Positions 37,239-45,414 of a DNA stretch of 64,000 bases are shown in pieces. The notes beneath the pieces were generated by a model that saw only the letters and a program-made list of their open reading frames with translations, was not told the DNA's origin and made no database searches. The DNA lies in contig CAVPUH010000003.1 in assembly GCA_963708795.1 (NCBI GenBank), positions 217,858-281,857 of the forward strand, given 5' to 3'. The number at the start of each line of letters is the position of its first letter. The stretch's first letter is position 1. A program made the translations under genes and the position numbers. The stretch is from DAIQRJ01 sp963708795 (GTDB lineage: Bacteria > Actinomycetota > Actinomycetes > Propionibacteriales > DAIQRJ01).

Positions 37239-37583
37239 GTGCATCGCAGGATCGCCAGCGTTCTCATCGGAGCCGGCCTCGTCGCCGGCGCTCTGACCGC
37301 CAGCACACCAGCCCTGGCCGCGCCCGCGGCACCCGCCACCCCGACGGTCCAGGGTGCCGTCAGCGCGAAGACCCTCGCACCGAGCTGTGTGAAGCGGTCG
37401 GTGTCGTCGAACCACCGCAAGGTGAAGGTCACGAACAACTGCGGGATCCCGGTGCAGATCAACGTGCAGTTCAAGCGTTCGCCCGACTCGGGGTGCTACA
37501 CACTCTGGGCCGACAAGTCGAAGACGCACAGCCGTCCGTGGCCGGCGAAGTACCAGCGGACGGTCAGCTGTAGCTGGTTGTAA
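37239..37583 (+). CDS. Small secreted four-cysteine protein, tendamistat-like
   Basis: A 114-residue precursor with a clear Sec signal peptide (MHRRIASVLIGAGLVAGALT, cleavage likely after ALAAPA). The mature part has four cysteines spaced 17, 17 and 24 residues. PSCV at the start, CG...VQINVQF in the middle, CY after the third cysteine and a Cys three residues from the end resemble the alpha-amylase inhibitor tendamistat, whose middle spacing is also 17. The inhibitory Trp-Arg-Tyr triad is missing. GTG start, GGAGG four nt upstream. An extracellular binding role is likely; amylase inhibition is not supported. Confidence 0.75.
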   Translation: MHRRIASVLIGAGLVAGALTASTPALAAPAAPATPTVQGAVSAKTLAPSCVKRSVSSNHRKVKVTNNCGIPVQINVQFKRSPDSGCYTLWADKSKTHSRPWPAKYQRTVSCSWL

Positions 37584-37615
37584 GCCCGCGCACGGCGGTC
37601 CGCCAAGATGGGCTC

Positions 37616-38743
37616 GTGAGCTTCGATCGAGCTGAGCTCGAGACCTACCACTCCCGGGTACGGGGATGCGTGCTCGGCGGAGCGATCGGCGACGCCCTCG
37701 GTGCTCCGGTCGAGTTCTGGCCGCGCGCCCAGATCGTCGACCGCTTCGGGACCAAGGGCGTCCGGGCCTATCTCGCCGAAGACGTCGGCGGACGGGCGGT
37801 GTACGGCCGCGTCACCGACGACACCCAGATGACGCTGTTCACGATCGAGGGCATCATCCGCGCGTCCGTCCGGACCGACCGTGGGCTCGGCTTCACCGTC
37901 GGCGTCCTCCACCTGGCCTACGACCGCTGGCTCGACACGCAGCTCCTGCTGGGCCCGAGTGGGCGACGCGACGGCTGGCTCATCAACCAGCAGTGGCTCT
38001 ACGCCCGTCGCGCGCCGGGCCTGACGTGCCTCTCCGCGCTCGAGGCCGCACGTGACCCTCGGAGCGACCAGCAGTTCGGGCTCGTCGCGTCGAACGACTC
38101 GAAGGGCTGCGGTGGCGTCATGCGCAGTGCACCCTTCGGCCTCGTGCTCGGCGGGCTCGCCCGCTGGCAGTTCGAGACGGCGGCCGAGGCCGCCGGCTAC
38201 ACGCACGGCCACCGGACCGGGCGGATCGCGGCGGGCGCCTTCGCCGCGATAGTGGGCGGCATCGTGCGTGGCGACAAGCTGGAGAAGGCCGTCACCGACG
38301 CCATCCGGCTCGCCGCCCACTACGAAGGACACGAGGAGACGACGCGGGCGCTGCAGCGGGCCACCGCGATCGCCCGCGACGAGCCGAAGGCCACGGTGGG
38401 CGCGCTCGAGTCGCTCGGCGAGGGCTGGGTGGCCGAGGAGGCGCTCGCCATGGCCGTCTACGTCGCGCTGACCCACCCACGTCCGCGGGACGTGCTCGAC
38501 GCCTTGTCCCTCGCGGTCAGTCATTCCGGCGACAGCGACTCGACCGGCGCGATCTGTGGCAACATCCTCGGCGCGCTGCACGGCGAGACTGCTCTGCCGC
38601 CCGACCTGGTCTACGAGATCGAGGGTCGGGCGACGATCCTGCAGCTCGCCGACGACCTCGTCCTCGAGATGACGAGCGGCGGACGTCTGCACAGCGAGGA
38701 CCGCCCCGACACGCGGTGGACCCAGCGCTATCCGGGCGGTTGA
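37616..38743 (+). CDS. ADP-ribosylglycohydrolase family protein
   Basis: A 375-residue all-helical hydrolase of the DraG/ARH family. Metal-binding motifs are intact: GAIGDALGAPVEF at the N-terminus, TDDTQMTLFT and SHSGDSDSTGAICGNILGA near the C-terminus. The family removes ADP-ribose from arginine, serine or related substrates, or cleaves ADP-ribosylated metabolites. GTG start at 37616. No ADP-ribosyltransferase is adjacent, so the target is unknown. Confidence 0.92.
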   Translation: MSFDRAELETYHSRVRGCVLGGAIGDALGAPVEFWPRAQIVDRFGTKGVRAYLAEDVGGRAVYGRVTDDTQMTLFTIEGIIRASVRTDRGLGFTVGVLHLAYDRWLDTQLLLGPSGRRDGWLINQQWLYARRAPGLTCLSALEAARDPRSDQQFGLVASNDSKGCGGVMRSAPFGLVLGGLARWQFETAAEAAGYTHGHRTGRIAAGAFAAIVGGIVRGDKLEKAVTDAIRLAAHYEGHEETTRALQRATAIARDEPKATVGALESLGEGWVAEEALAMAVYVALTHPRPRDVLDALSLAVSHSGDSDSTGAICGNILGALHGETALPPDLVYEIEGRATILQLADDLVLEMTSGGRLHSEDRPDTRWTQRYPGG

Positions 38744-38814
38744 CAGCCCGATGCATCAGCCACGCCTGTCGTGACTCTTGGTCGGAGACACCATCCCCGG
38801 CCCGAGGAGCACCC

Positions 38815-39264
38815 ATGGCACTTCCCGATCTCGACAGCTCGGTCGGCGCGTCGTTCGGCCTCGAACTCGACGGCGCGACGGTCCGTCCCCTCATCAAGGT
38901 CAGCGGGCTGGCGATCCGGCAGGAGGTGATCAAGGTCAAGCAGCAGACTGCGGATGGGAAGTTCGTCGTCAAGTCCGTCCCCGGCGGTCTCAAGGGCGGC
39001 CAGCTCACCGTGGTCCGGCCGCTGTCCACGGACACGGCGCTGCAGGACTGGGCGAAGACCGGCATCGGTCAGCCGGGCGTCGACCCGACCCGGCACGAGG
39101 TCGCCATCGTCGTCCACGACTCGGCGGGGGCGACGATCAGGCGCTTCGTGATCACCAATCCGGTACCCGTGAGCCTGACGATCGGCTCGCGCCGAGTCGG
39201 TGACGACACGACCGTCCTCACCGAGGCGCTGGTGATCGGGCACGACGGGATCACGGCGGGTTAG
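38815..39264 (+). CDS. Phage-type contractile tail tube protein (gp19/Pvc1-like), orphan
   Basis: A 149-residue protein matching the inner tube protein of contractile phage tails and extracellular contractile injection systems: MALPDLDSSVGASFGLELDG, VSGLAIRQEVIKVKQQTADGKFV, LTVVRPLSTDTALQDWAKT, and TVLTEALVIGHDGI at the end. ATG 38815 has GAGGAG upstream. No sheath, baseplate, spike or AAA+ gene lies nearby, so this is a solitary copy between an ADP-ribosylglycohydrolase and a secreted protein gene. Confidence 0.87.
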   Translation: MALPDLDSSVGASFGLELDGATVRPLIKVSGLAIRQEVIKVKQQTADGKFVVKSVPGGLKGGQLTVVRPLSTDTALQDWAKTGIGQPGVDPTRHEVAIVVHDSAGATIRRFVITNPVPVSLTIGSRRVGDDTTVLTEALVIGHDGITAG

Positions 39265-39389
39265 CCGCGCGTCACGACCTGCTCGACAACATCGTCACTG
39301 AACGCACCTGGTCTATCGCTGCCTGTCGGCCTAGGGTCGGGCTTTCGCCCGGTGATCGCCCGGTGCCCGCCGATGACCCAGGAGTGACG

Positions 39390-40883
39390 ATGAGACGCCT
39401 GCCTCTGCCCTTTCGCCTCGCGGCCGCGGCCGCGCTCAGTGCCGCCTTGGCCGTCGGGCTCACGACCATGCCGACGGCAAGTGCCGCGCGGGCCACGGCG
39501 CATCCCGACCGCGATGGTCTGCAGACCGTGGCCTACCAGTCCAGCGACGCCGTCATCGCCAACCCGTCCCGCGGCTTCTACCACGTGGCGGACACGCATT
39601 ACGGCGATGCGACGGGTTCCGACTGGGAGCCGATGAAGGCTGCCGATCTCCGGGCCTGGCGCTCCGAGGGCATCACCCAGGTTCTTCGCGAGGTCTACCT
39701 GGACCACTTCGGTGGTGCCGACGGCGCGTGGAACTTGACGCCTGATCTGCTCCGCAAGGTCGATCGGGACTTCGATGCCGCCCGGCGGGCCGGCGTCGGC
39801 GTCATCCTCCGGTTCGCGTACACGTTGCCGCCGGACGGTGTCTGGCCGCCGCCCACCCCGTACGGCGATGCACCGGTCGCCCGCACCCTGCACCACATCC
39901 GCCAGCTCGGGCCCGTGCTGCGCCGCAACGCCGACGTCATCGAGACGGTCCAGCAGGGCTTCATCGGACTCTGGGGCGAGGGCTACTACACCGACTACTT
40001 CTCCGACCCGAACGACCCCTCGGTCGTCAGCGACCAGAACTGGATCGACCGCGGTCGGGTGCTGAAGACCCTGCTCAACCAGCTGCCGAAGAGCGTCACC
40101 GTCCAGGTTCGCACCATGTACATGAAGCAGCGGATCTTCGGCGTCCCCACCGGAGCGGCAGGTGCGCTCACTCCGACCCAGGCGTTCTCCGGCAGCAAGC
40201 TGTCGAGGGTCGGCCATCACAACGACTGCTTCCTCGCCAGCCCGGACGACTACGGCACCTTCCTCTCCGACCCGTTGAGCCTCGACGAGGACTACCTGGC
40301 CGCGGACAGTCGCTATGTTCCGGTCGGCGGCGAGACCTGCAACGTCAACCCGCCGAAGTCGGAGTGGCCGAGTGCCGAGGCGTTGATGGCGCGCTTCCAC
40401 TACTCCTACCTCAACACCGAGTACAACCAGGACGTGCTCGACACCTGGGGCACCGGCTACCAGGAAGCCGCCAAGCGCCTCGGGTACCGGTTCACGTTGC
40501 AGAGCGGGACATTCTCGTCAGCGGTGGCGAAGCACGGGCGCCTGCACGTCGACCTGACCGTGCGCAACAGCGGATTCGCCACGCCGTACCAGAAGCGACC
40601 CGCCCAGCTCGTGTTGATCGGTCGCCATCACACGTATCGGCTCGCCCTGCCGACGGACCCGCGCCGCTGGACGGCCGGCGCGGACACGCGTGTCCGAGCC
40701 GATCTTCGACTGCCGCATCGCGTCAAGGCCGGGACCTACCGCCTCGCCCTCGCCCTGCCGTCGGCGGCTCCGTCGTTGAAGCACCGCGCGGACTACGCGA
40801 TCCGGACCGCCAACGTCGGAACCTGGAATGCCTCGAAGGGATGGAACGAGCTCGGCGCCGTCGTGGCCGTCCGTCGTCGCTAG
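39390..40883 (+). CDS. Secreted DUF4874/DUF4832 domain protein
   Basis: A 497-residue exported protein. The signal peptide runs to about residue 35 (RLAAAAALSAALAVGLTTM, cleavage near ASA). The DUF4874 part starts with VIANPSRGFYHVADTHYG and looks like a TIM-barrel glycosidase fold; GFIGLWGEGYYTDYF would lie at an active-site strand with an acidic residue. DUF4832 begins near MARFHYSYLNTEYNQDVLDTW and ends in a beta-sandwich. Probably acts on an outer polysaccharide. AGGAG precedes the ATG. Its end overlaps the convergent TetR gene. Confidence 0.83.
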   Translation: MRRLPLPFRLAAAAALSAALAVGLTTMPTASAARATAHPDRDGLQTVAYQSSDAVIANPSRGFYHVADTHYGDATGSDWEPMKAADLRAWRSEGITQVLREVYLDHFGGADGAWNLTPDLLRKVDRDFDAARRAGVGVILRFAYTLPPDGVWPPPTPYGDAPVARTLHHIRQLGPVLRRNADVIETVQQGFIGLWGEGYYTDYFSDPNDPSVVSDQNWIDRGRVLKTLLNQLPKSVTVQVRTMYMKQRIFGVPTGAAGALTPTQAFSGSKLSRVGHHNDCFLASPDDYGTFLSDPLSLDEDYLAADSRYVPVGGETCNVNPPKSEWPSAEALMARFHYSYLNTEYNQDVLDTWGTGYQEAAKRLGYRFTLQSGTFSSAVAKHGRLHVDLTVRNSGFATPYQKRPAQLVLIGRHHTYRLALPTDPRRWTAGADTRVRADLRLPHRVKAGTYRLALALPSAAPSLKHRADYAIRTANVGTWNASKGWNELGAVVAVRRR

Positions 40884-41437
40884 CGGCCGGGCTCGATCAG
40901 CCGCTGCACGGCGAGCTCCAACCCGTCGTCGCCGTCCGGTCCGGACGGCCCGTGCGGCGTGCCGAGGAGGTCGGCGTGCACCAGCGCCAGCACGTTCGAC
41001 AGGAGCGCCTCCGGCGACATCGTGGCGTCGATCGTCCCGGCTGCCTGAGCGGTGGCGAGCGCGCGCAGCTTGTGCCGGGTCGAGTCGACCGCGGCCGGCA
41101 GTTCCCCGAGTCGCTGCGGTCGTTCCAGGTTGTGCCACAGGACGAGCCGGACCAGGTCGGGGTGCTCGTGGTTGAACGTGCGCAGCCGGCGCGCGTAGGC
41201 GGGCAGGTTCTCCGCGTCGAAGGGCACGGCGTCCAACAGCAGTTCGATGTTCGCCTGAAGGGCGGCGTCGAAGAGTTCGTCCTTTCCACCGACATAGGCG
41301 TAGATCAACTGCTTGTTGGCGCCGGCCCGCTCGGCGATCCGGTCGATGCGCGCGCCGGCGAGGCCGAACTCGGCGAACTCGGCCGTAGCCGCCTCGAGGA
41401 TGCGTCGCCGGGTCGCCGCCGCATCACGGGCCATCAT
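40880..41437 (-). CDS. TetR-family regulator, coupled to an SDR gene
   Basis: A 185-residue regulator with helix-turn-helix TRRRILEAATAEFAEFGLAGARIDRIAERAGANKQ-type sequence followed by LIYAYVGGKDELFDAAL. The C-terminal domain resembles TetR_C_17-like ligand domains. Its ATG overlaps the stop of the SDR gene upstream (ATGA), so it is expressed from the SDR promoter, where a palindrome (42370-42389) could give autoregulation. Confidence 0.88.
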   Translation of the reverse strand: MMARDAAATRRRILEAATAEFAEFGLAGARIDRIAERAGANKQLIYAYVGGKDELFDAALQANIELLLDAVPFDAENLPAYARRLRTFNHEHPDLVRLVLWHNLERPQRLGELPAAVDSTRHKLRALATAQAAGTIDATMSPEALLSNVLALVHADLLGTPHGPSGPDGDDGLELAVQRLIEPGR

Positions 41438-42354
41438 CGAACGGCCGGCACGTCGACCCCGGTGAGCTCGACCGCGGCACTCCAGAGCCGCTCCGCCATG
41501 TCCGCGTCGCGCATCCGCTTGTTGAGCTTGGCCGGACCGGTCGGACCGACGAGGTTCATCAGTCCCACCGGACCGTAGTAACCGCCGTTCTCGGCATCGG
41601 AGCTCGTGGCGGCGAAGAGCATCGGCTCCGCTCCCTGCTCGGCCTCCTGGTGCGGGATGAAGCGGCCACCGCTGAGCAGGCTGCGACGTGGCTTGTCGCG
41701 GCCGAGGTTCGCACCGGCCGTCTGCAGGTTCGTCCGCGTGAAGCCGGGATGCGCGGCATTGCTCATCAGATCCCAGCCGTCGCTGGTGGCGAGCTGCGCG
41801 AGGTGCCGCGCGAGATGGAGGTCCGCGAGCTTGGACTGCGCGTAGGCGCGCATCGATCCGTAGTGACGGCGCGACTGGAGGTCGTCGAGCCGGATCCGCC
41901 CATGGTTGGCCAGCCCGCTGCTCATCGTCGTGACCCGCGCGCCGGGCGTGGCCAGCAGGAGCGGAAGGAGCCGGTTCGTCAGGGCGAACGGTCCGATGAA
42001 GTTCGTGGCCAGCTGGAGCTCGAAGCCATCGACGGTCTCCATCCGCTGGGGGACCGCCATGACGCCGGCGTTGTTCAGCAACACGTCGAGCGTGGACGTG
42101 CGTGCCGCCAGCCGATCGGCGAAGGCCTGCACGGAAGCGAGGTCAGCCAGGTCGAGCTGCTCGACGACGAGGTCGGCGTCCGGCGCGGCCTCGAGGATGT
42201 CCTCGCGTGCCTGTTCGCCCTTGCTCACCGTGCGGACGGCCATGATCACGCGTCCGTGCGCCGCCGCCATGCGCTTCGCCGCCTCCTTGCCGGTGCCGCT
42301 GTTCGCGCCGGTGATGACGATCAGCTTGCCGCGCAGATCAGGGACCTCGTACAT
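41434..42354 (-). CDS. Short-chain dehydrogenase/reductase
   Basis: A 306-residue SDR. The cofactor motif is VITGANSGTGKEAAKR, the structural NNAG is in VLLNNAGVMAVPQ, and the catalytic Tyr and Lys are in MRAYAQSKLADL with Ser in TTMSSGLANHG. The class resembles retinol dehydrogenase/WW-domain oxidoreductase-like SDRs. GGAGG precedes the ATG. Forms an operon with the downstream TetR and probably responds to that regulator's ligand. Confidence 0.9.
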   Translation of the reverse strand: MYEVPDLRGKLIVITGANSGTGKEAAKRMAAAHGRVIMAVRTVSKGEQAREDILEAAPDADLVVEQLDLADLASVQAFADRLAARTSTLDVLLNNAGVMAVPQRMETVDGFELQLATNFIGPFALTNRLLPLLLATPGARVTTMSSGLANHGRIRLDDLQSRRHYGSMRAYAQSKLADLHLARHLAQLATSDGWDLMSNAAHPGFTRTNLQTAGANLGRDKPRRSLLSGGRFIPHQEAEQGAEPMLFAATSSDAENGGYYGPVGLMNLVGPTGPAKLNKRMRDADMAERLWSAAVELTGVDVPAVR

Positions 42355-42369
42355 GTCGACCTCCAGAAA

Positions 42370-42389
42370 GTAACCAACTAGATAGTTAC
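42370..42389. promoter_or_regulatory. Probable TetR operator upstream of the SDR-tetR operon
   Basis: A 20-bp imperfect palindrome: GTAAC and GTTAC outer arms around a central CTAG, with 16 of 20 positions symmetric. It lies 16 bp upstream of the SDR start, at the likely promoter. Confidence 0.65.
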
Positions 42390-42466
42390 ATCATGGCACG
42401 CGTCAGCGCCGATGCCAACTGAGCAGCCTTGACCCGTTCGGGACGGCTTGTCGTGGCGGCCGGCGA

Positions 42467-43453
42467 TCAGCCGCGAGACGCCCACCGGGCCAGGAGTTCG
42501 GCCTCCCGTTCGCGGGTGAGTGTCGCCTGATCGGAAGTCGAGGTCGGTCCGGCCGTTCGGCTCTCGTCGAGCGTGTCGGCGATGCTGAGCGCCAACTCTC
42601 GGGGGTCGAGCCCGGCGGCCGCCGCCCGGGCCGGGTCGCACGCCATGCCGGTGTCGTCGGCGTCCCACAACGGCAGGTCGTTCCCATCGACCCCGTGCTC
42701 GGTGAGGAAACCCGAGTCGACCCAGACCAATGCGGTTCCCGGTGGACCGACCGTGTCGACGATCGTCTGCAGGAGCGACTCGAACGTGCAGGGCGGGGCT
42801 GGATGGACGGTGTGGAAGACGCCGCCGGCGCCACGTTCGAGCATCTCGATCGTCCATGTCGCCTGGTCGCGGGCGTCGATCACCTGGAGGGCACGTTCGC
42901 GCGGCCCGGGCGCCAGGACCTGACCGCCGTCCGCGATCCGATCGACCCAGTAGCCGAACCGATGGGTGTAGTCGTGCGGGCCGATGACGTACGTCGGCCG
43001 GATCACCAACGTGGCCTGGCCGAAACGCTCCCCGGCAACCTGCTCGCAGAGAGCCTTCAGGCCTCCGTACGTCTCGCCGGTGACGGTTTCGGTCGAGGGA
43101 TCGTCCAGGATCGCGAGCGGGGCGTCCTCGGTGACGACACCGACCGTCGGCTCGGCGTATGCGGAGATCGATGACACGAAGGCGACCCGACCGCAGCGAT
43201 CCCCCAGCGCGTCTGCGAGTTCGGCGACCTGCCGGGGAACGTACGCGCAGGTGTCGATCGTGGCATCCCAGGACTGGTCGGCCAGCATCCCGAGATCGCG
43301 GTCCCGGTCGCCGAGGACGTGATGCGCCTGCGGCACGACGTCGGTGCCGGTGCGGCCGCGGTGGAAGAGCGTGACGTCGTGGCCGCGGGCCACGGCGATC
43401 TCCGCTAGGTGTCGCCCGACGAAGCGGGTGCCCCCGATGATCAGCAGTCGCAT
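42467..43453 (-). CDS. NAD-dependent epimerase/dehydratase family protein (extended SDR)
   Basis: A 328-residue Rossmann protein beginning MRLLIIGGTRFVGRHLAEIA, with the nucleotide motif GGTRFVG, the serine region VAFVSSISAY, and TYGGLKALCE at the YxxxK position, so the catalytic residues are kept. The C-terminal TLTREREAELLARW is typical of actinobacterial reductases of this type. GGGAGG lies upstream of the ATG. Substrate is probably a nucleotide sugar or related compound but cannot be assigned. Confidence 0.85.
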   Translation of the reverse strand: MRLLIIGGTRFVGRHLAEIAVARGHDVTLFHRGRTGTDVVPQAHHVLGDRDRDLGMLADQSWDATIDTCAYVPRQVAELADALGDRCGRVAFVSSISAYAEPTVGVVTEDAPLAILDDPSTETVTGETYGGLKALCEQVAGERFGQATLVIRPTYVIGPHDYTHRFGYWVDRIADGGQVLAPGPRERALQVIDARDQATWTIEMLERGAGGVFHTVHPAPPCTFESLLQTIVDTVGPPGTALVWVDSGFLTEHGVDGNDLPLWDADDTGMACDPARAAAAGLDPRELALSIADTLDESRTAGPTSTSDQATLTREREAELLARWASRG

Positions 43454-43598
43454 GCTGTGCCTCCCGGTCGCTCGGCCGTTGTCGGGACGAGCCGAACACG
43501 CTCGCCCCGGCCCGTCAAGGCCACCGATCGACGGCAGTTCCGTCGACATGGCCGTGAAACCTCAGGATCGGCCGAGCTGCCGTCGGATCGGGTTCGCC

Positions 43599-43766
43599 TC
43601 ACGCCGCGAGCATGGCGGCTCCGGCCGAGGCGAGCGCGCGGGCGGTCTCGAGCCCGATGCCCGATGCTCCGCCGGTGACCACGGCTCGCCGGCCGGTGAG
43701 GTCGACGCCGTCGATGACCTCCGCAGCGGTGCTGGTCGCTCCGAAGGGAGTAGTGATCCGGGCCAT
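43599..43766 (-). pseudogene. N-terminal fragment of a short-chain dehydrogenase
   Basis: Only 55 codons from ATG 43766: ITTPFGATSTAAEVIDGVDLTGR followed by the cofactor motif VVTGGASGIGLETARALASAGA, then a stop. A whole SDR of this kind is about 300 residues. No frame continues the fold downstream, so the rest of the gene is gone. An upstream GTG/ATG extension to 43802 is possible. Confidence 0.75.
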
Positions 43767-43821
43767 CGTGACTGCCACTTTCTCGTGTGCCGCTTCGGAC
43801 ATCGCGTCGGTTGTCTGAGCC

Positions 43822-44301
43822 CTACCGTCCGAGTGTCGCGACGGTCAGGACCTTGCGGCCGCCGCCCGGCTGACCCGGCTCCATGTCGACCAGGGCCACC
43901 TGCTCGAGCATCAGCCGGTCTCCCGCTGTGACCCGCTCGTACCGCTTGATGGTCACGTGCGCTCGGTAGCCGGGGCCGGTGAACTCCGGATTCTCGTACT
44001 CCGGTTCGGCATTCTCGATCGCTGCCATGAAGGCCGCGTGCAAGGCGTCGAGGTCGGGGTTCGGTTCGATGACGGTCACGGGGATCGTCTTGGCCGGGCC
44101 GAACCCTTCGTCGGCGCCCGCGACGACCGTCACCGGCTCGGCTGCTCCGGCCGCCGCGGCCAGTCGGTCGCCGAGCTCGGCCGGCGTGGCCGGGCTGGCG
44201 AAGACCGGGAGGACCGTCACGTGAAGCGGCCATTCGCGAGTGATGAACGAATCTCCGACGGCGACGGGCTGGAGCAGAAAGACGACCACATAGCGCGACA
44301 T
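43822..44301 (-). CDS. 2H phosphoesterase / 2'-5' RNA ligase-like protein
   Basis: A 159-residue protein with two HxT motifs, PLHVTVLPVF near residue 26 and YRAHVTIKRY near residue 115, the signature of the 2H (LigT/CPDase) superfamily. These enzymes open 2',3'-cyclic phosphates or act on 2'-5' bonds. It sits between two SDR remnants, which suggests that the gene was placed or kept here during rearrangement. Confidence 0.85.
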   Translation of the reverse strand: MSRYVVVFLLQPVAVGDSFITREWPLHVTVLPVFASPATPAELGDRLAAAAGAAEPVTVVAGADEGFGPAKTIPVTVIEPNPDLDALHAAFMAAIENAEPEYENPEFTGPGYRAHVTIKRYERVTAGDRLMLEQVALVDMEPGQPGGGRKVLTVATLGR

Positions 44302-44332
44302 CCGGCGATGCTAGGCGGTCCGGTGGACCGGC

Positions 44333-44550
44333 CTACAGGTCGAGCGTCTCGATCGAGACGTCCCACAGGCGGGTGGCAACCTCGGGATCGAGCGCGTGCG
44401 CAGCAACCCCTCGGCGCGTGCCGGGCACGTTGGGCTCGGCCTCGTTGCAGTCCTCGAAGTAGCGGCCGCCGACACCGGCGACCAGCGGCGACGCCGCCAG
44501 CAGGACCGACGTCGCCGCACCCCGCCGAACGGGGTGGTGATGCCAGACAT
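44333..44550 (-). pseudogene. Short-chain dehydrogenase remnant with internal deletion
   Basis: Starts with ATG and MSGITTPFGG, the same opening as the fragment at 43766, and then in another frame jumps straight to an SDR C-terminus: GAATSVLLAASPLVAGVG, GRYFEDCNEAEPNVPGT and ending RLWDVSIETLDL. Roughly 220 residues including the cofactor and catalytic regions are missing. It is divergent from the TetR at 44718 and shares its operator, so it was probably the regulated target. Confidence 0.75.
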
Positions 44551-44630
44551 GGGTCCTTCTCTCGACGATGGGCGGCCGCGGAGCAGCTACGCTCGGATCC
44601 GGAGGCGGCTCCGGTTCTGTCGGTCAGAGT

Positions 44631-44650
44631 AACCGGAGGTTCCTCCGGTT
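44631..44650. promoter_or_regulatory. TetR operator AACCGGAGGTTCCTCCGGTT
   Basis: A near-perfect 20-bp palindrome with 9-bp arms around a TT centre, between the divergent SDR remnant and the TetR gene. It also carries a weaker related half-site just upstream (ATCCGGAGGCGGCTCCGG, 44597-44614). Confidence 0.8.
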
Positions 44651-44717
44651 AGCAATCGGCGACCAGGTTCCGCTGTCCCGTCCGTCACCGCCCGCGCACC
44701 CCCGAGAGGAGTGGCCC

Positions 44718-45299
44718 GTGTCCACCACCCAACCGGCCACGGCGCCCCGCCTGCGCGCGGACGCCCGGAGGAACCGCGACCGGCTCGTCGATGTCGCGGT
44801 CCGGGCCTTCTCCGACGGTGGTCAGGAGGCCACGCTCGACGCGATCGCCAAGGCGGCCGGGGTCGGCATCGGCACGTTGTACCGGCACTTCCCGACTCGC
44901 GAGGCACTGGTCGATGCGGCGTACCAGAACGAGCTCGCGCGGCTGTGCGACGGCGTGGACGACCTCCTCGCGCAGTATGCGCCGGACGTCGCCATGCGCG
45001 TATGGATGGATCGATTCGTCGAGTACATGACGACCAAGCGCGGGATGTCGGATGCCTTGAAGGCGTTGATCGCCTCCGGAGGTGACCCGTTCGCTCAGAG
45101 CCGGACCCGGATGACCACTGCCGTCCAGACCCTGCTCGACGCCGGCGCTCGCGCCGGGACGATCCGGTCGGACATCTCGGCGTCCGATCTCGTCGCGAGC
45201 TTCGGTGGCGTGTCCATGGCGGTCGGCGACCCGGCGCAACGCGAACAGGCCGGTCGGATCCTCGATCTGCTCATGGACGGGCTGCGCTACCGCCACTGA
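44718..45299 (+). CDS. TetR-family regulator
   Basis: A 193-residue regulator with DNA-binding domain RLVDVAVRAFSDGGQEATLD and IAKAAGVGIGTLYRHFPTRE, and a SACE_7040-like helical ligand domain (LVASFGGVSMAVGDPAQREQAGRI). GTG 44718 is used, with GAGAGGAG upstream; the frame open to 44568 crosses the operator and is not coding. Likely repressor of the divergent SDR, which is now a remnant. Confidence 0.9.
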   Translation: MSTTQPATAPRLRADARRNRDRLVDVAVRAFSDGGQEATLDAIAKAAGVGIGTLYRHFPTREALVDAAYQNELARLCDGVDDLLAQYAPDVAMRVWMDRFVEYMTTKRGMSDALKALIASGGDPFAQSRTRMTTAVQTLLDAGARAGTIRSDISASDLVASFGGVSMAVGDPAQREQAGRILDLLMDGLRYRH

Positions 45300-45344
45300 C
45301 ATCCGTCGGCGGGAATCCTCAGCCGAGCACGCAGGTTGGACGAC

Positions 45345-45406
45345 GAGACCAACCAATCGAGACACCAACCAATCGAGACACCAACCAGCCGAGACACCGA
45401 CACCGG
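45345..45406 (+). repeat. Short tandem repeat upstream of the DUF427 gene
   Basis: Four head-to-tail copies of a 16-nt unit GAGACACCAACCAATC: a 14-nt copy at 45345, a full copy at 45359, a variant ending AGCC at 45375 and a degenerate one at 45391. They end just before the GGAGG ribosome binding site. Confidence 0.85.
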
Positions 45407-45414
45407 AGGCGACC

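Noticed and set aside
45345..45406. CRISPR array
   Set aside because: The repeats are head to tail without spacers and only 16 nt long. No cas genes are present, and no other array was seen in the window.
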